From the NCBI RefSeq assembly GCF_029240175.1, contig NZ_JARBTM010000005.1, forward strand, positions 124,001 to 188,000: 64,000 nucleotides of DNA. The letters are read 5' to 3'. Made by a program: the position numbers and the translations under genes. Of this stretch, positions 53,814 through 62,747 are shown in pieces. Below the pieces are notes generated by a model. The model saw only the letters and a program-made list of their open reading frames with translations, ran no database searches and was not told where the DNA came from. The stretch's first letter is position 1, and each line of letters starts with the position of its first letter. Source of the stretch: Anaerosolibacter sp. Lineage in GTDB: Bacteria; Bacillota; Clostridia; Peptostreptococcales; Thermotaleaceae.

Positions 53814-54509
53814 ATGGCGTTGTACGGGATCGGAGATTTGCATTTAAGTGGCGGAGTTCATAAGCCTATGGATATATTTGGAGAACAATGGATACAGCAT
53901 CATGAAAAAATAAAGGAAAACTGGCAGCGATTAATTACCGTTGAAGATACTGTGCTGATTCCAGGAGATATTTCTTGGGCAATGAATATGGAACAAGCCA
54001 TGGTCGATTTAGAATGGATTCATGAATTAAACGGAAATAAAATTCTTCTTCGAGGCAACCATGATTATTGGTGGAGTTCTGTAACAAAGTTAAATCTTCT
54101 ATTTGAAGATATGGTATTTTTACAAAATAATTTTTACAAATATAAAGAGTATGCTATTTGTGGTACTCGGGGGTGGATTTGTCCAAATGAAAACAAGTTT
54201 GAAGCCCAGGATGAGAAAATATACCATCGAGAACTTCAAAGGCTGAAGCTATCTTTGGAGGAAGCAAGGAAAAAGGGTATTGGTAAAATTATTGTCATGA
54301 CCCATTATCCGCCCACAAATGATCGGTTGGAGCCTTCAGGTTTTACACAGATTTATGAAGAATATGGCGTAGAAAAAGTGATCTATGGACATTTACATGG
54401 CAGTGAATCCCATGGTTGTGCATTGCAAGGGTTGGTGAATGGAATAGAATATAGGCTGACCGCTTGTGATTATATTGATTTTTCACCGATAAAGATTCTG
54501 CTGGAATGA
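53814..54509 (+). CDS. metallophosphoesterase
   Basis: Calcineurin-like phosphoesterase of 231 residues. The metal-binding blocks are all present: GDLHLSGG (DxH), PGDISWAM (GDxxW), RGNHDYWW (GNHD), MTHYPP, and GHLHGSE (GHxH). It resembles the YfcE-distant clostridial group. The substrate is not known (phosphodiester or phosphomonoester). GTTGGTGAAT gives a weak ribosome site. The gene lies divergent from the flavin reductase gene. Confidence 0.93.
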   Translation: MALYGIGDLHLSGGVHKPMDIFGEQWIQHHEKIKENWQRLITVEDTVLIPGDISWAMNMEQAMVDLEWIHELNGNKILLRGNHDYWWSSVTKLNLLFEDMVFLQNNFYKYKEYAICGTRGWICPNENKFEAQDEKIYHRELQRLKLSLEEARKKGIGKIIVMTHYPPTNDRLEPSGFTQIYEEYGVEKVIYGHLHGSESHGCALQGLVNGIEYRLTACDYIDFSPIKILLE

Positions 54510-54683
54510 TGATGGGGCAAAGGGTATAGAAAATAGGACAAGATACCTAGAAAATAAAGAAAATTAGCTCAAGTTTCTCTAATGGAATTATTGTATAATA
54601 GAATAAAGAGAGCAATAGAAGGTGAATTTATAATCTAGGATATGAGCATTATTAGATAATAAGTATATATAGGGGTGAAAAAC

Positions 54684-55124
54684 ATGATAAGGAGAAATCA
54701 TGCCAGTATTATTGTGAGAACTTGTAAGAAATGTAAAACAGCTATTGATGAAAGATCACTCCATGACTATTGTCCAGACTGTTATCGTATTATAGACGAA
54801 GTTTTTGAGAAAATTAGGGCGTATCTTAAGGAATATCCAGGTGGTACCGCCTTCGAAATTGAGTTGGAAACAGGAATTCCATACCATGTGGTTAATAATT
54901 TTGTGAGAGATGGCCGATTGGTTGAGATAGAAAACAGCTTCATTAATATTGAGTGTAAAAGATGTGGTTGTTTGCTGCTTTCTGCCAATCATAAGTATTG
55001 TCCGAGATGCAGAGATGAAATACAGAAAGAAATGGAACTTGCAAAGGAACAGCTGCAACCTTCTCCAACGATAAAGGAAAAGGCAAAAATGCATCTCCAG
55101 GTGGTTCGAAAAGATAGAAAGTAA
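54684..55124 (+). CDS. two-zinc-ribbon protein, YvyF/TIGR03826-like
   Basis: Protein of 146 residues with an N-terminal zinc ribbon (CKKCKTAIDERSLHDYCPDC), a middle winged-helix-like part (TAFEIELETGIPYHVVNNFV), and a second ribbon (CKRCGCLLLSANHKYCPRC). The ribbon plus MerR-like helix arrangement is that of the YvyF flagellar operon protein, which regulates flagellar genes in Bacillus. Here it carries an extra C-terminal ribbon and is not in a flagellar operon. The function is inferred only. ATG 54684 with AGGGGTG upstream is preferred over GTG 54675. Confidence 0.8.
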   Translation: MIRRNHASIIVRTCKKCKTAIDERSLHDYCPDCYRIIDEVFEKIRAYLKEYPGGTAFEIELETGIPYHVVNNFVRDGRLVEIENSFINIECKRCGCLLLSANHKYCPRCRDEIQKEMELAKEQLQPSPTIKEKAKMHLQVVRKDRK

Positions 55125-55196
55125 ATTTAGAAAAAGTTATCAAAGTAAATATCATTTTTAAAATCTCCGCATATCTAATTATGAGGGGGTGTAAAA

Positions 55197-56351
55197 ATGA
55201 GAAGGTTTCAAAGTTATACGGTGGAAAGCTATCTAACCTACGTGAAGGATTTAAAGATTACAAGAGAGATTAAGGATATTCATCTGCATCATACTTGGAA
55301 ACCAACCAAAAAGAGTTATCAACTTGCCACCGATAAGGAACAGGTTATATATGGCATGTGGCGATATCATACAGAAACATTAGAATGGCAGGATATAGGA
55401 CAGCATGTTACGGTATCACCTGATGGACTGATTTGGGATGGTAGGGACGTAAATCGAATACCAGCCAGTATCACAGGACAGAACCAAAGGGCTTTTGCCA
55501 TTGAGATGATAGGAAATTTTGATAAAGGACAAGAAATCCTAGAAGGTGCTCAATATGAAGCGGTAGTAAAACTAATAAGTGGACTGTTTACTATTTTTAA
55601 TACAAAGAACCTTGTTTTTCATCGAGATCACTCCTCAAAAACATGTCCAGGGACTTCTTTAGACAAAGAGATGTTTTTGAACAGAATACAGAATAGAGTA
55701 GGAATATTGGGCAAAGCTTTGGCAACCCATGGGCAAATGAAGCAGTATTTACTCTCTATCAATAGTTCTCCCAAAATCAATAGTTCTGTCGATGCGCTAA
55801 TTGGTTATTACTTGGAGGAAGGAAATACTGAAGGTGTTCGGGGCGACATTGCCTTTGCACAAGCATTAAAAGAAACAGGATTCTTCCGTTATGGAGGAAT
55901 TATAACTCCAGATCAGAACAATTACGCTGGCCTCGGTGCATTGAATGGGAACAAAAGTGGAGAAGCAGCCAGTTTCCCAACACCTAGAATTGGTGTTAGA
56001 GCCCATATTCAGCATTTGAAGGGCTATGCTACAAAAGAGACGCTGAAGCAGCCTGTGGTTGATCCTAGATATATTGTTTTGCAAAATGCAGGATTACTGG
56101 GTTCAGCTCCAGCAGTTACGGACTTGAATGGTAAGTGGGCAGTTCCTGGAGTCGGTTATGGGGAAGGCATCTTAAAGATTCTTGAAAATATTTTAAGTAT
56201 GCCTGCTGCAGGAAATGATACCATCATCGGAAATGCAGGGCTGTTAGAAGAAATAAAACAGCTAAAGAACCAGATCGGTTTACTTGAGCTTGAGTTAGAT
56301 AAATACAAAGGGCTTTTAAACAATATTGTGAATCAGATTAAGGAAATATGA
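55197..56351 (+). CDS. two-domain cell-wall hydrolase (amidase_2 plus glucosaminidase)
   Basis: Protein of 384 residues. The N-terminal N-acetylmuramoyl-L-alanine amidase (about 20-165) keeps zinc ligands in IHLHHTWKP and VFHRDHSSKTCPG, with RAFAIEMIGNFD. The second domain (about 190-335) is glucosaminidase-like, with the catalytic Glu in FAQALKETGFFRYGG and YAGLGALNG. It ends in a coiled coil (about 350-384, IKQLKNQIGLLELELDKYKG). No signal peptide is visible, which is unusual for a peptidoglycan hydrolase. It might be released by lysis or act in spores. GGGGGTG precedes the ATG. Confidence 0.9.
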   Translation: MRRFQSYTVESYLTYVKDLKITREIKDIHLHHTWKPTKKSYQLATDKEQVIYGMWRYHTETLEWQDIGQHVTVSPDGLIWDGRDVNRIPASITGQNQRAFAIEMIGNFDKGQEILEGAQYEAVVKLISGLFTIFNTKNLVFHRDHSSKTCPGTSLDKEMFLNRIQNRVGILGKALATHGQMKQYLLSINSSPKINSSVDALIGYYLEEGNTEGVRGDIAFAQALKETGFFRYGGIITPDQNNYAGLGALNGNKSGEAASFPTPRIGVRAHIQHLKGYATKETLKQPVVDPRYIVLQNAGLLGSAPAVTDLNGKWAVPGVGYGEGILKILENILSMPAAGNDTIIGNAGLLEEIKQLKNQIGLLELELDKYKGLLNNIVNQIKEI

Positions 56352-56382
56352 GACTGTTGATGAAAATCAGCAGTTTTTTCTT
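56351..56382 (+). terminator. terminator of the hydrolase gene
   Basis: ACTGTTGAT, GAAA, ATCAGCAGT, then TTTTTTC. Confidence 0.85.
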
Positions 56383-56477
56383 TTCATTTTTGGTTATGGT
56401 TAAAAGGGGCGTTGTAATTGATAGACAATACACCTTTGATAATATGCATTAGTAGAAAGATGCGGCATAAATGCCGC

Positions 56478-56614
56478 AGATCAAGATCGAGATCCAGATT
56501 GAAACCCGTAGGGGCAGGGTCATCCTGCCCTTCTTCTGCTGATCTCTTGGGTCTTCGGGCGGGGAAACCCGCGCCCCTACTGTCTTTACTCGATCTCAAT
56601 CTTGATCTCGATCT
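56478..56614. repeat. hexamer-periodic inverted repeat enclosing the REPIN-like copy B
   Basis: Left arm 56478-56504 repeats hexamers AGATCA, AGATCG, AGATCC, AGATTG. The right arm 56589-56614 (CTCGAT, CTCAAT, CTTGAT, CTCGAT) is its imperfect complement, about 20 of 25 positions. A small hairpin TGCGGCAT / ATGCCGCA precedes it at 56461-56478. No gene is supported between 56382 and 56770. Confidence 0.7.
56508..56580. repeat. REPIN-like palindromic element, copy B (73 bp)
   Basis: Ends GTAGGGG (56508-56514) and CCCCTAC (56574-56580). Hairpin one is GGGCAGG / CCTGCCC (56512-56530), hairpin two GGGCGGGG / CCCGCGCCC with a small bulge. Design and length match copy A at 29119-29192. Confidence 0.8.
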
Positions 56615-56775
56615 TACGTCGCAATATTTATCAATTACATAATACCGAAATCTCAAAAAATATTCTTGGTAAGGATGTTGCTGAATCATCATGGGTAAAC
56701 AAAGATACATAACAGATGAATTTTATGTTCCTAAGACAGGCGATAATTAAAAAATTTCGAAAATGTCAGAGGGTA

Positions 56776-56804
56776 TTGCAATTGGAGAAAAGTTATTGTA
56801 TGAT
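56776..56804 (+). promoter_or_regulatory. upstream pflB promoter
   Basis: TTGCAA at 56776-56781, 17-base spacer, TATGAT at 56799-56804. The leader would be about 170 bases. Confidence 0.5.
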
Positions 56805-56850
56805 AATGAAAACACAGTATATTGTATACATTGAGAAAAGATTTCATTTA

Positions 56851-56894
56851 CTGTGATCCATATCACAGAATAGGATATATTTTTATCATAGAAT
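56851..56894 (+). promoter_or_regulatory. Crp/Fnr-like site and -10 upstream of pflB
   Basis: CTGTGATCCATATCACAG at 56851-56868 has the arms TGTGAT/ATCACA with a TGTGA-N6-TCACA core. TAGAAT at 56889-56894 would give a start near 56901, so the site centre lies at about -41.5, the class II activator distance for Crp/Fnr. It may also be a Rex-type operator. Confidence 0.55.
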
Positions 56895-56983
56895 AAAGGT
56901 AAATAGCAGGAGAAACTCAACAAAATACAGATAGCGCATCAAAAAATATTTGATAAGAACATTAAATACAAGGAGTGATCGTA

Positions 56984-59212
56984 GTGAAAGGTTGGAATGG
57001 ATTTAAACAAGGAAATTGGAATGAAGAAATCAATGTAAGAGATTTTATTTTGAAGAACTACACACCTTATGATGGAAATGACAGCTTTTTGGTTGAGTCT
57101 ACAGAAAAAACAAAAAAGCTTTGGGATAAAGTGTTAGATTTATGCAAAGAAGAAAGAAATAAAAATGGTACACTAGACATTGATACGGATGTAATTGCAA
57201 CCATCGTATCCCATGGACCGGGGTATATCGAAAAGGAAATGGAGACAATTGTTGGATTCCAGACCGATGCACCTTTAAAGAGGGCAGTACAGCCTTATGG
57301 TGGCATCAAGATGGTAAAGGATGCCTGTGACGCCTATGGCTATGAACTAAACCCTCAAATCAATGAATTGTTTACAAAATATAGAAAAACCCATAACCAA
57401 GGTGTTTTTGATGCCTATACACCAGAAATGAAACTAGCTAGAAAAACTGGTGTTATCACGGGGCTACCAGATGCTTATGGCAGAGGTCGTATTATTGGTG
57501 ATTATAGAAGAGTTGCTTTATACGGTATAAATGTACTGATCGAAGATAAAAAACAACAATTAGATTCTCTAGAAGTAGATTTTATGTCAGAAGATGTTAT
57601 TCGTTTAAGAGAAGAGATACAGGAACAGATTAGAGCATTAAAAGAATTAAAAGAGATGGCAAAAGCCTACGGGTTTGATATTTCTGAACCGGCTGTGGAT
57701 ACGAAGGAAGCAATCCAATGGTTGTATTTCGCTTATCTAGCAGCTGTAAAAGAGCAAAATGGTGCTGCCATGAGTATTGGAAGAGTATCTACTTTCCTAG
57801 ACATTTACATGGAAAGAGATTTACAAAATGGTGTGTATACAGAAGCTGAAATACAAGAGATGATGGATCATTTTGTTATGAAGTTAAGAATGGTAAGATT
57901 CCTAAGAACACCTGATTACAATGAGTTATTCAGTGGTGACCCGACGTGGGTAACGGAGTGTATCGGAGGAGTAACCGTTGATGGAAGAAGTCTTGTAACG
58001 AAAAACTCTTACCGAATGCTGCATACACTATACAATTTAGGTGCTGCACCAGAACCAAACCTAACAGTGCTTTGGTCTGTAAATCTACCAGACAACTTTA
58101 AAAAGTACTGTTCAAAGGTATCCATTGATACATCTTCTATCCAGTATGAAAATGATGATCTGATGAGACCATACTGGGGTGATGATTATGGTATTGCATG
58201 CTGTGTATCTGCTATGAGAATTGGTAAGCAAATGCAGTTCTTTGGTGCAAGAGCCAACTTGGGAAAAGCATTACTCTATGCGATTAACGGTGGTGTAGAT
58301 GAGAAACTTGGCATTCAGGCTGCACCGAAGTTTGAACCGATTACTTCAGAGTACTTGAATTATGATGAAGTGATGAATAAGTTCGACACAACGATGGATT
58401 GGCTAGCAAAGCTGTATGTAAATACGCTAAACATTATTCACTATATGCATGATAAATATGCTTATGAGAGAATCGAAATGGCGCTCCATGATCGAGACGT
58501 ATTGAGAACCATGGCATGCGGTATCGCGGGATTATCATTGGTAGCCGATTCACTATCAGCTATTAAGCACGCAAAGGTAAAGGTAGTGAGAAATGAAGCG
58601 GGATTAGCTGTAGATTATATCGTAGAAGGTGAATATCCTGCTTATGGTAACGATGATCCAAGGGCTGATGAGATTGCCAAAGATATCGTAAAGAGATTTA
58701 TGAACAAATTGAGAAAATGCAGCACATATAGAAATTCTGTGCCTACAATGAGTGTGTTGACCATTACTTCTAATGTTGTCTATGGGAAAAAGACTGGGAG
58801 CACACCTGATGGAAGAAAAGCAGGAGAGCCATTTGCACCAGGAGCGAATCCAATGCACAAGAGAGATAAAAAAGGTGCCATTGCATCGATGAACTCAGTG
58901 GCGAAGCTTCCATATGAGCATAGCCAAGACGGTATTTCTTATACCTTCTCTATCATACCGGCTGCCCTAGGCAAGACAAAAGAAGCACAAATTGCCAATA
59001 TGGCAGGATTGCTAGATGGCTATTTCTCACAAGGGGGACATCACATCAATGTAAATGTATTTGACAAAGAGACATTGCTTGATGCCATGGAGCATCCAGA
59101 GAAATACCCACAATTAACTGTTCGTGTTTCAGGATATGCTGTAAACTTTATTAAATTGACAAGAGAGCAGCAGATAGATGTAATTAATCGTACGTTCCAC
59201 GAAATGATGTAA
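56984..59212 (+). CDS. pflB: formate C-acetyltransferase (pyruvate formate-lyase)
   Basis: Glycyl-radical enzyme of 742 residues that splits pyruvate and CoA into acetyl-CoA and formate under anaerobiosis. The Cys-Cys pair is in [14 protein letters not shown] (about residues 404-417), and the glycyl radical site is in [10 protein letters not shown] near the C-terminus. [20 protein letters not shown] is typical of PflB. GTG 56984 has AAGGAGTG upstream; the GTG at 56975 is in the ribosome site itself. The activase gene begins 19 bases on. Two promoters and a Crp/Fnr-like palindrome lie upstream. Confidence 0.98.
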   Translation: MKGWNGFKQGNWNEEINVRDFILKNYTPYDGNDSFLVESTEKTKKLWDKVLDLCKEERNKNGTLDIDTDVIATIVSHGPGYIEKEMETIVGFQTDAPLKRAVQPYGGIKMVKDACDAYGYELNPQINELFTKYRKTHNQGVFDAYTPEMKLARKTGVITGLPDAYGRGRIIGDYRRVALYGINVLIEDKKQQLDSLEVDFMSEDVIRLREEIQEQIRALKELKEMAKAYGFDISEPAVDTKEAIQWLYFAYLAAVKEQNGAAMSIGRVSTFLDIYMERDLQNGVYTEAEIQEMMDHFVMKLRMVRFLRTPDYNELFSGDPTWVTECIGGVTVDGRSLVTKNSYRMLHTLYNLGAAPEPNLTVLWSVNLPDNFKKYCSKVSIDTSSIQYENDDLMRPYWGDDYGIACCVSAMRIGKQMQFFGARANLGKALLYAINGGVDEKLGIQAAPKFEPITSEYLNYDEVMNKFDTTMDWLAKLYVNTLNIIHYMHDKYAYERIEMALHDRDVLRTMACGIAGLSLVADSLSAIKHAKVKVVRNEAGLAVDYIVEGEYPAYGNDDPRADEIAKDIVKRFMNKLRKCSTYRNSVPTMSVLTITSNVVYGKKTGSTPDGRKAGEPFAPGANPMHKRDKKGAIASMNSVAKLPYEHSQDGISYTFSIIPAALGKTKEAQIANMAGLLDGYFSQGGHHINVNVFDKETLLDAMEHPEKYPQLTVRVSGYAVNFIKLTREQQIDVINRTFHEMM

Positions 59213-59231
59213 ATCTATGGAGGTGATCAAT

Positions 59232-59963
59232 ATGGCAATACAAGGAAAAGTTCATTCAGTTGAGACTTGCGGGACTGTAGATGGACCAGGGATAAGGTAT
59301 ATACTATTTCTGGCAGGCTGCCCCCTCCGATGCAAGTATTGCCATAATTGTGACACCTGGAATGGCGGCATCGGAGATACCATGACCGTAGAAGAGATCA
59401 TGGAGGAAGTAAAAAGATATAAGCCGTATTTTCGTTTTTCAAAAGGTGGAATCACTGTATCTGGTGGAGAGCCCACCATGCAGCATAATTTTCTGACTGC
59501 ACTACTGAAAAGCTGTAAGGAAGAGGAAATTCATACTTGTCTGGATACATCAGGCTATTGTGATGAAACAAAGGCTGAGGAATTTCTTCCTTTTACGGAT
59601 ATGGTTCTTCTAGATCTAAAACATATTGATGATGAGAAGCACCGCCAACTTACAGGGGTTAGCAATGAGAAAATATTGAAATTTGCTAAACTGCTGGAAG
59701 CTAAGAATATTCCTGTATGGATTCGACATGTGGTTGTTCCAGGATATACCGATGAGGAACAGGATGTAGAAAATTTATGCAAGTTCATCCAAGGACTGAA
59801 AAATGTAGAAAAGGTAGAATTGTTGCCTTATCATGCCATGGGTGTTCATAAATGGGAGGGCTTAGGTTTGAATTATGAGCTTCATGACGTTCAATCACCA
59901 ACACCTGAACTCATGGAAAAGATAAAAAATGTTTTTAGAAAATATAACATTCAAGTGAGCTAA
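59232..59963 (+). CDS. pflA: pyruvate formate-lyase activating enzyme
   Basis: Radical SAM enzyme of 243 residues that installs the glycyl radical on PflB. The cluster motif CPLRCKYCHNCDTW (CxxxCxxC) lies at about residues 30-43, and GGITVSGGEPTMQ follows. TCGTVDGPGIRYILFL near the N-terminus is the family signature. ATG 59232 has GGAGGTGAT upstream, overlapping the ATG at 59217. It forms an operon with pflB. Confidence 0.98.
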   Translation: MAIQGKVHSVETCGTVDGPGIRYILFLAGCPLRCKYCHNCDTWNGGIGDTMTVEEIMEEVKRYKPYFRFSKGGITVSGGEPTMQHNFLTALLKSCKEEEIHTCLDTSGYCDETKAEEFLPFTDMVLLDLKHIDDEKHRQLTGVSNEKILKFAKLLEAKNIPVWIRHVVVPGYTDEEQDVENLCKFIQGLKNVEKVELLPYHAMGVHKWEGLGLNYELHDVQSPTPELMEKIKNVFRKYNIQVS

Positions 59964-60013
59964 CTTCTGCCCAAATGGGCATTATATAGGAAATACAAGC
60001 ATACTCCCTTTTC

Positions 60014-60058
60014 CGAAAGGCTGCCTCCGTTTTATGCTGGGGCAGTCTTTCTCCCTTT
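60014..60058 (+). terminator. terminator of pflBA
   Basis: AAGGCTGCCTCC pairs imperfectly with GGGGCAGTCTTT, followed by CTCCCTTTTT. The rest of 59964-60208 holds AT-rich sequence with the palindrome TATTTCTTGGGAAATA near 60072 and no gene. Confidence 0.6.
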
Positions 60059-60208
60059 TTATAGAGCTATATTTCTTGGGAAATATTTTTATAATATCCA
60101 GAAGTTTAAGATCCGTTGATTTATTTATCATTGTATTCTAATTAGAACATGCAATGAGGACCCGTTTATTGTATAATCAAAACGAAAGTAAAACTTGGAG
60201 GTGATCAA

Positions 60209-60763
60209 TTGGACTATAGAGAAATTTATAAAAGAGTCTACGCATATATGAGTGAAAAGGTTATTGATGAGGATTGCGGTCTTTTATGTAATAGTCATTG
60301 TTGTAGAAATTTTACAGAGGATGGGGAAGAGATCGGGATTTACTTGATGCCTTTTGAATACGAAAGTGTCTATAAGGATACACCGCTGGAAGATAGATTT
60401 CGCTTTGAAAAGCATACCAGCAAGCATTATTATATACCGCCGAAGGTAAAGTACTTATATTATTTCCATTGTAATAAAGAAGATGGGTGTATCCGTGATT
60501 TAAGACCTATACAATGCAGAAGCTATCCTTTTGAACCCCATCTGGATGGAAACAGACTGTCCTTGGTGGTGGAGCGAGAGCAGATTCATCAATGCCCCTT
60601 GCTGGATAAAATGGATGGGTTGAGAAAAGAATTTGTTGAAGGCATATACCAAGGTTGGAAGCTAATGCTAGAAGTCCCTGGGGTGAAAGAATTGATTCAA
60701 TATGACAGTGATATTCGAAAGAAACATAAAAATATCCGTTATATCATGGGTGACTTTGAATAA
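60209..60763 (+). CDS. YkgJ-like Cys-cluster protein
   Basis: Protein of 184 residues of the YkgJ-like type. Cysteines occur in clusters: DCGLLCNSHCCRNF (N-terminal), FHCNKEDGCIRDLRPIQCRSYPFEPH (middle, with the CxxxxP-Q-C-R-x-Y-P-F signature), and later QCPLL. These bind zinc or an Fe-S cluster. The function is unknown. The start is TTG with GGAGGTGATC seven bases upstream. Its end overlaps a terminator shared with the minus-strand SDR gene. Confidence 0.88.
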   Translation: MDYREIYKRVYAYMSEKVIDEDCGLLCNSHCCRNFTEDGEEIGIYLMPFEYESVYKDTPLEDRFRFEKHTSKHYYIPPKVKYLYYFHCNKEDGCIRDLRPIQCRSYPFEPHLDGNRLSLVVEREQIHQCPLLDKMDGLRKEFVEGIYQGWKLMLEVPGVKELIQYDSDIRKKHKNIRYIMGDFE

Positions 60764-60797
60764 AGTCCTTGGGGGTAGCGCATCCAAGGACTTTATT
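60759..60797. terminator. bidirectional terminator YkgJ-like / SDR
   Basis: AATAAAGTCCTTGG (60759-60772) and CCAAGGACTTTATT (60784-60797), perfect 14-bp stem; it includes the end of the YkgJ-like gene and of the SDR gene. Confidence 0.9.
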
Positions 60798-61569
60798 CTT
60801 CATAAATCATTTTCACCGTCATACCGCCATCGATAATCAAATTGCTGCCCGTGATAAAGGAAGCATCCGGAGAGCATAAAAAGAGACAGGCTTTTGCGAT
60901 ATCTTCAGGTCGTCCTACTCTCCCTACAGGATGCTGCTGGTGGTCTCTGTCGGATAATAAGGCTTGCTGACGGTGATCTTCCTGACCCCAAGCACTTACA
61001 TCGATCCAGCCCGGACTGATAGCATTCACGCGGATGCTATATTTACCTAAACTAATAGCCAAGGAATGGGTTAAGGCAAGGAGACCCCCTTTAGATGCAG
61101 AGTAAGGTTCTGTATCTGGTTCTGACATCAAAGCTCTTGTCGATACAATATTGATAATAGTGGCTGAGATATCCTTCATATAGGGTAATCCATATTTTAC
61201 AGCCATGTAAGGACCTGTAAGATTAACAGACAGGGCTTGATGCCACTCATCCATCGTACGGGTTTCTATATCCTTGCTATAGTGCATGGCAGCATTATTG
61301 ACTAGGATATCAATACGGCCATAGTTTTGACCCACGGTATTCATCAAATGATTCACGGATGTCTCACAAGCCACATCTGTAGGAATAGAGATACATCTTC
61401 CCCCTTGTTGAAGAATATATGTTTCGTTTTCTTTTGCCGCAGCTTGGTTTATATCAGCAATGACTACAAAAGCACCTTCCGCCGCAAAATATCTGGAGAT
61501 GGCCATGCCGATCCCCTGGGCACCTCCGGTAACAATCACTACTTTTTCTTGAAACCTAGACAAGATCAA
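60793..61569 (-). CDS. short-chain dehydrogenase/reductase
   Basis: NAD(P)-dependent oxidoreductase of 258 residues of the classical SDR family. TGGAQGIGMAISRYFA (cofactor loop), LVNNAAMHYSKD, the active-site Ser in IVSTRALMSEP, and Tyr-x-x-x-Lys in YSASKGGLLAL are complete; the C-terminal ITGSNLIIDGGMT is present. The substrate is not known (glucose or 3-oxoacyl-type alcohols are options). AGGAGG occurs upstream of the start on the minus strand. It is a single gene. Confidence 0.95.
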   Translation of the reverse strand: MILSRFQEKVVIVTGGAQGIGMAISRYFAAEGAFVVIADINQAAAKENETYILQQGGRCISIPTDVACETSVNHLMNTVGQNYGRIDILVNNAAMHYSKDIETRTMDEWHQALSVNLTGPYMAVKYGLPYMKDISATIINIVSTRALMSEPDTEPYSASKGGLLALTHSLAISLGKYSIRVNAISPGWIDVSAWGQEDHRQQALLSDRDHQQHPVGRVGRPEDIAKACLFLCSPDASFITGSNLIIDGGMTVKMIYEE

Positions 61570-61695
61570 AACCTCCTTATATAGAGAATATAAATTGAAA
61601 AGAATAGAAATAATGGTCTATGATTGTAAGTATACCATATTTCTCCTTTGCTTTTCGTGGTTTTAGGGGTAGAATAATGAAAAGGAGGTGTTTAC

Positions 61696-62025
61696 ATGCC
61701 CCAGATTAAAATGAGAGGCGTTGACCTAGAAAAAGTTTGTGCTGGCAGCAAAGAAATGATTGATAATTTAGAAGAAATTATTGGGTGCCCTAGGGACTAT
61801 TTTACCATTGAATGGATGCCTTCAACTTTTGTTTGTGATGGAGGTATCGTACCAGGATACCCTTTTGTAGAAGTTGTGTGGTTTGACAGAGGACAGAAAG
61901 TACAAGACCAAGTGGCCCGCGAGATTACTCGTTTTGTCCATGAAATGGGATATAGCAGTGTAGATGTATACTTTCATGCTTTAGAAAAAAAATCCTATTA
62001 TGAAAATGGCGTATCTTTTATCTAG
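61696..62025 (+). CDS. DUF1904 (tautomerase-like) protein
   Basis: Protein of 109 residues beginning MPQIKMRG, so Pro would be the N-terminal residue after Met removal, as in tautomerase superfamily enzymes. The sequence DYFTIEWMPSTFV, YPFVEVVWFDRGQ, and VDVYFHALEKKSYYENG matches DUF1904. A tautomerase function is inferred from the fold only. AAAGGAGG precedes the ATG. The next gene on the strand lies about 70 bases away. Confidence 0.88.
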   Translation: MPQIKMRGVDLEKVCAGSKEMIDNLEEIIGCPRDYFTIEWMPSTFVCDGGIVPGYPFVEVVWFDRGQKVQDQVAREITRFVHEMGYSSVDVYFHALEKKSYYENGVSFI

Positions 62026-62093
62026 ATGTATAGGATCATACATAATATAAAAGACTTCACCACAATCTATAAATATAGTCTAGATGAAATTGG

Positions 62094-62654
62094 GTGTTAA
62101 TATTGACCTATCGTATTCAAGAAAGCGTATTTGACAAGTTTTTTAAACATCGTGAATCCTTATTTAGACAGTTTAAGAAAGGTGACATTACGAAAAGAGA
62201 ATTCATTGAAGAACATTATGCTTTTATACAAAGCCTTAACCTTAGGCCATATCAGAGAATCGATTCCTTTGAAAAAGGGATCTACAATTATCAATACTAT
62301 AATATGTTGGCAAAATACAATTACATGCGTTCAAAGGATGCAAAGCTCATTCAAAAACATCCTAATATCGCGAAGAAGATGCTGGAAGATGCCAACTACT
62401 TCTATCAGCAAAAAGATAAGTCCACTATCAAGTTCTTAGAGTACTTGGACTTTTATAAGGTGGAGGCCTATTATATCAAGGTAAAATCTGAAAACTTAAA
62501 GGACAAGCTTTTTGAGATTGTTTTAACGGATTATGAAAATGTGGTATTTCATTCTAAAAATCCTTGGCTGATGCAACGGCTAAAAGAAGAGGGTGTTTGG
62601 ATTGAGGGAAAGAGAAAATCGATTATTGAGAATTATATCAATGAACGTTATTAA
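62094..62654 (+). CDS. hypothetical helical protein, DUF6648-like
   Basis: Soluble, highly charged, helical protein of about 186 residues (FDKFFKHRESLFRQFKKGD, NIAKKMLEDANYFYQQKD, NYMRSKDAKLIQKHPN). It resembles the DUF6648 family of clostridia by eye. The function is unknown. The start is uncertain: GTG 62094 or TTG 62103 (GGGTG upstream of the latter). A perfect hairpin terminator follows the stop. Confidence 0.72.
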   Translation: MLILTYRIQESVFDKFFKHRESLFRQFKKGDITKREFIEEHYAFIQSLNLRPYQRIDSFEKGIYNYQYYNMLAKYNYMRSKDAKLIQKHPNIAKKMLEDANYFYQQKDKSTIKFLEYLDFYKVEAYYIKVKSENLKDKLFEIVLTDYENVVFHSKNPWLMQRLKEEGVWIEGKRKSIIENYINERY

Positions 62655-62656
62655 TG

Positions 62657-62690
62657 ATGAAAGTCCATTGGCTAACCGATGGACTTTCAT
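62657..62690 (+). terminator. terminator
   Basis: ATGAAAGTCCAT (62657-62668) and ATGGACTTTCAT (62679-62690), perfect 12-bp stem. Confidence 0.75.
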
Positions 62691-62747
62691 AATTATATAG
62701 GATTAAGGTAAAAATAAGAGGAAGACAACGGAAATAGGAGGATATAT

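Noticed and set aside
56384-56710. Minus-strand 108-residue ORF over the intergenic repeats
   Set aside because: It runs through the hexamer-periodic arms and the REPIN-like element; the Arg/Ser and Leu/Asp-rich translation reflects those repeats, and there is no ribosome site.
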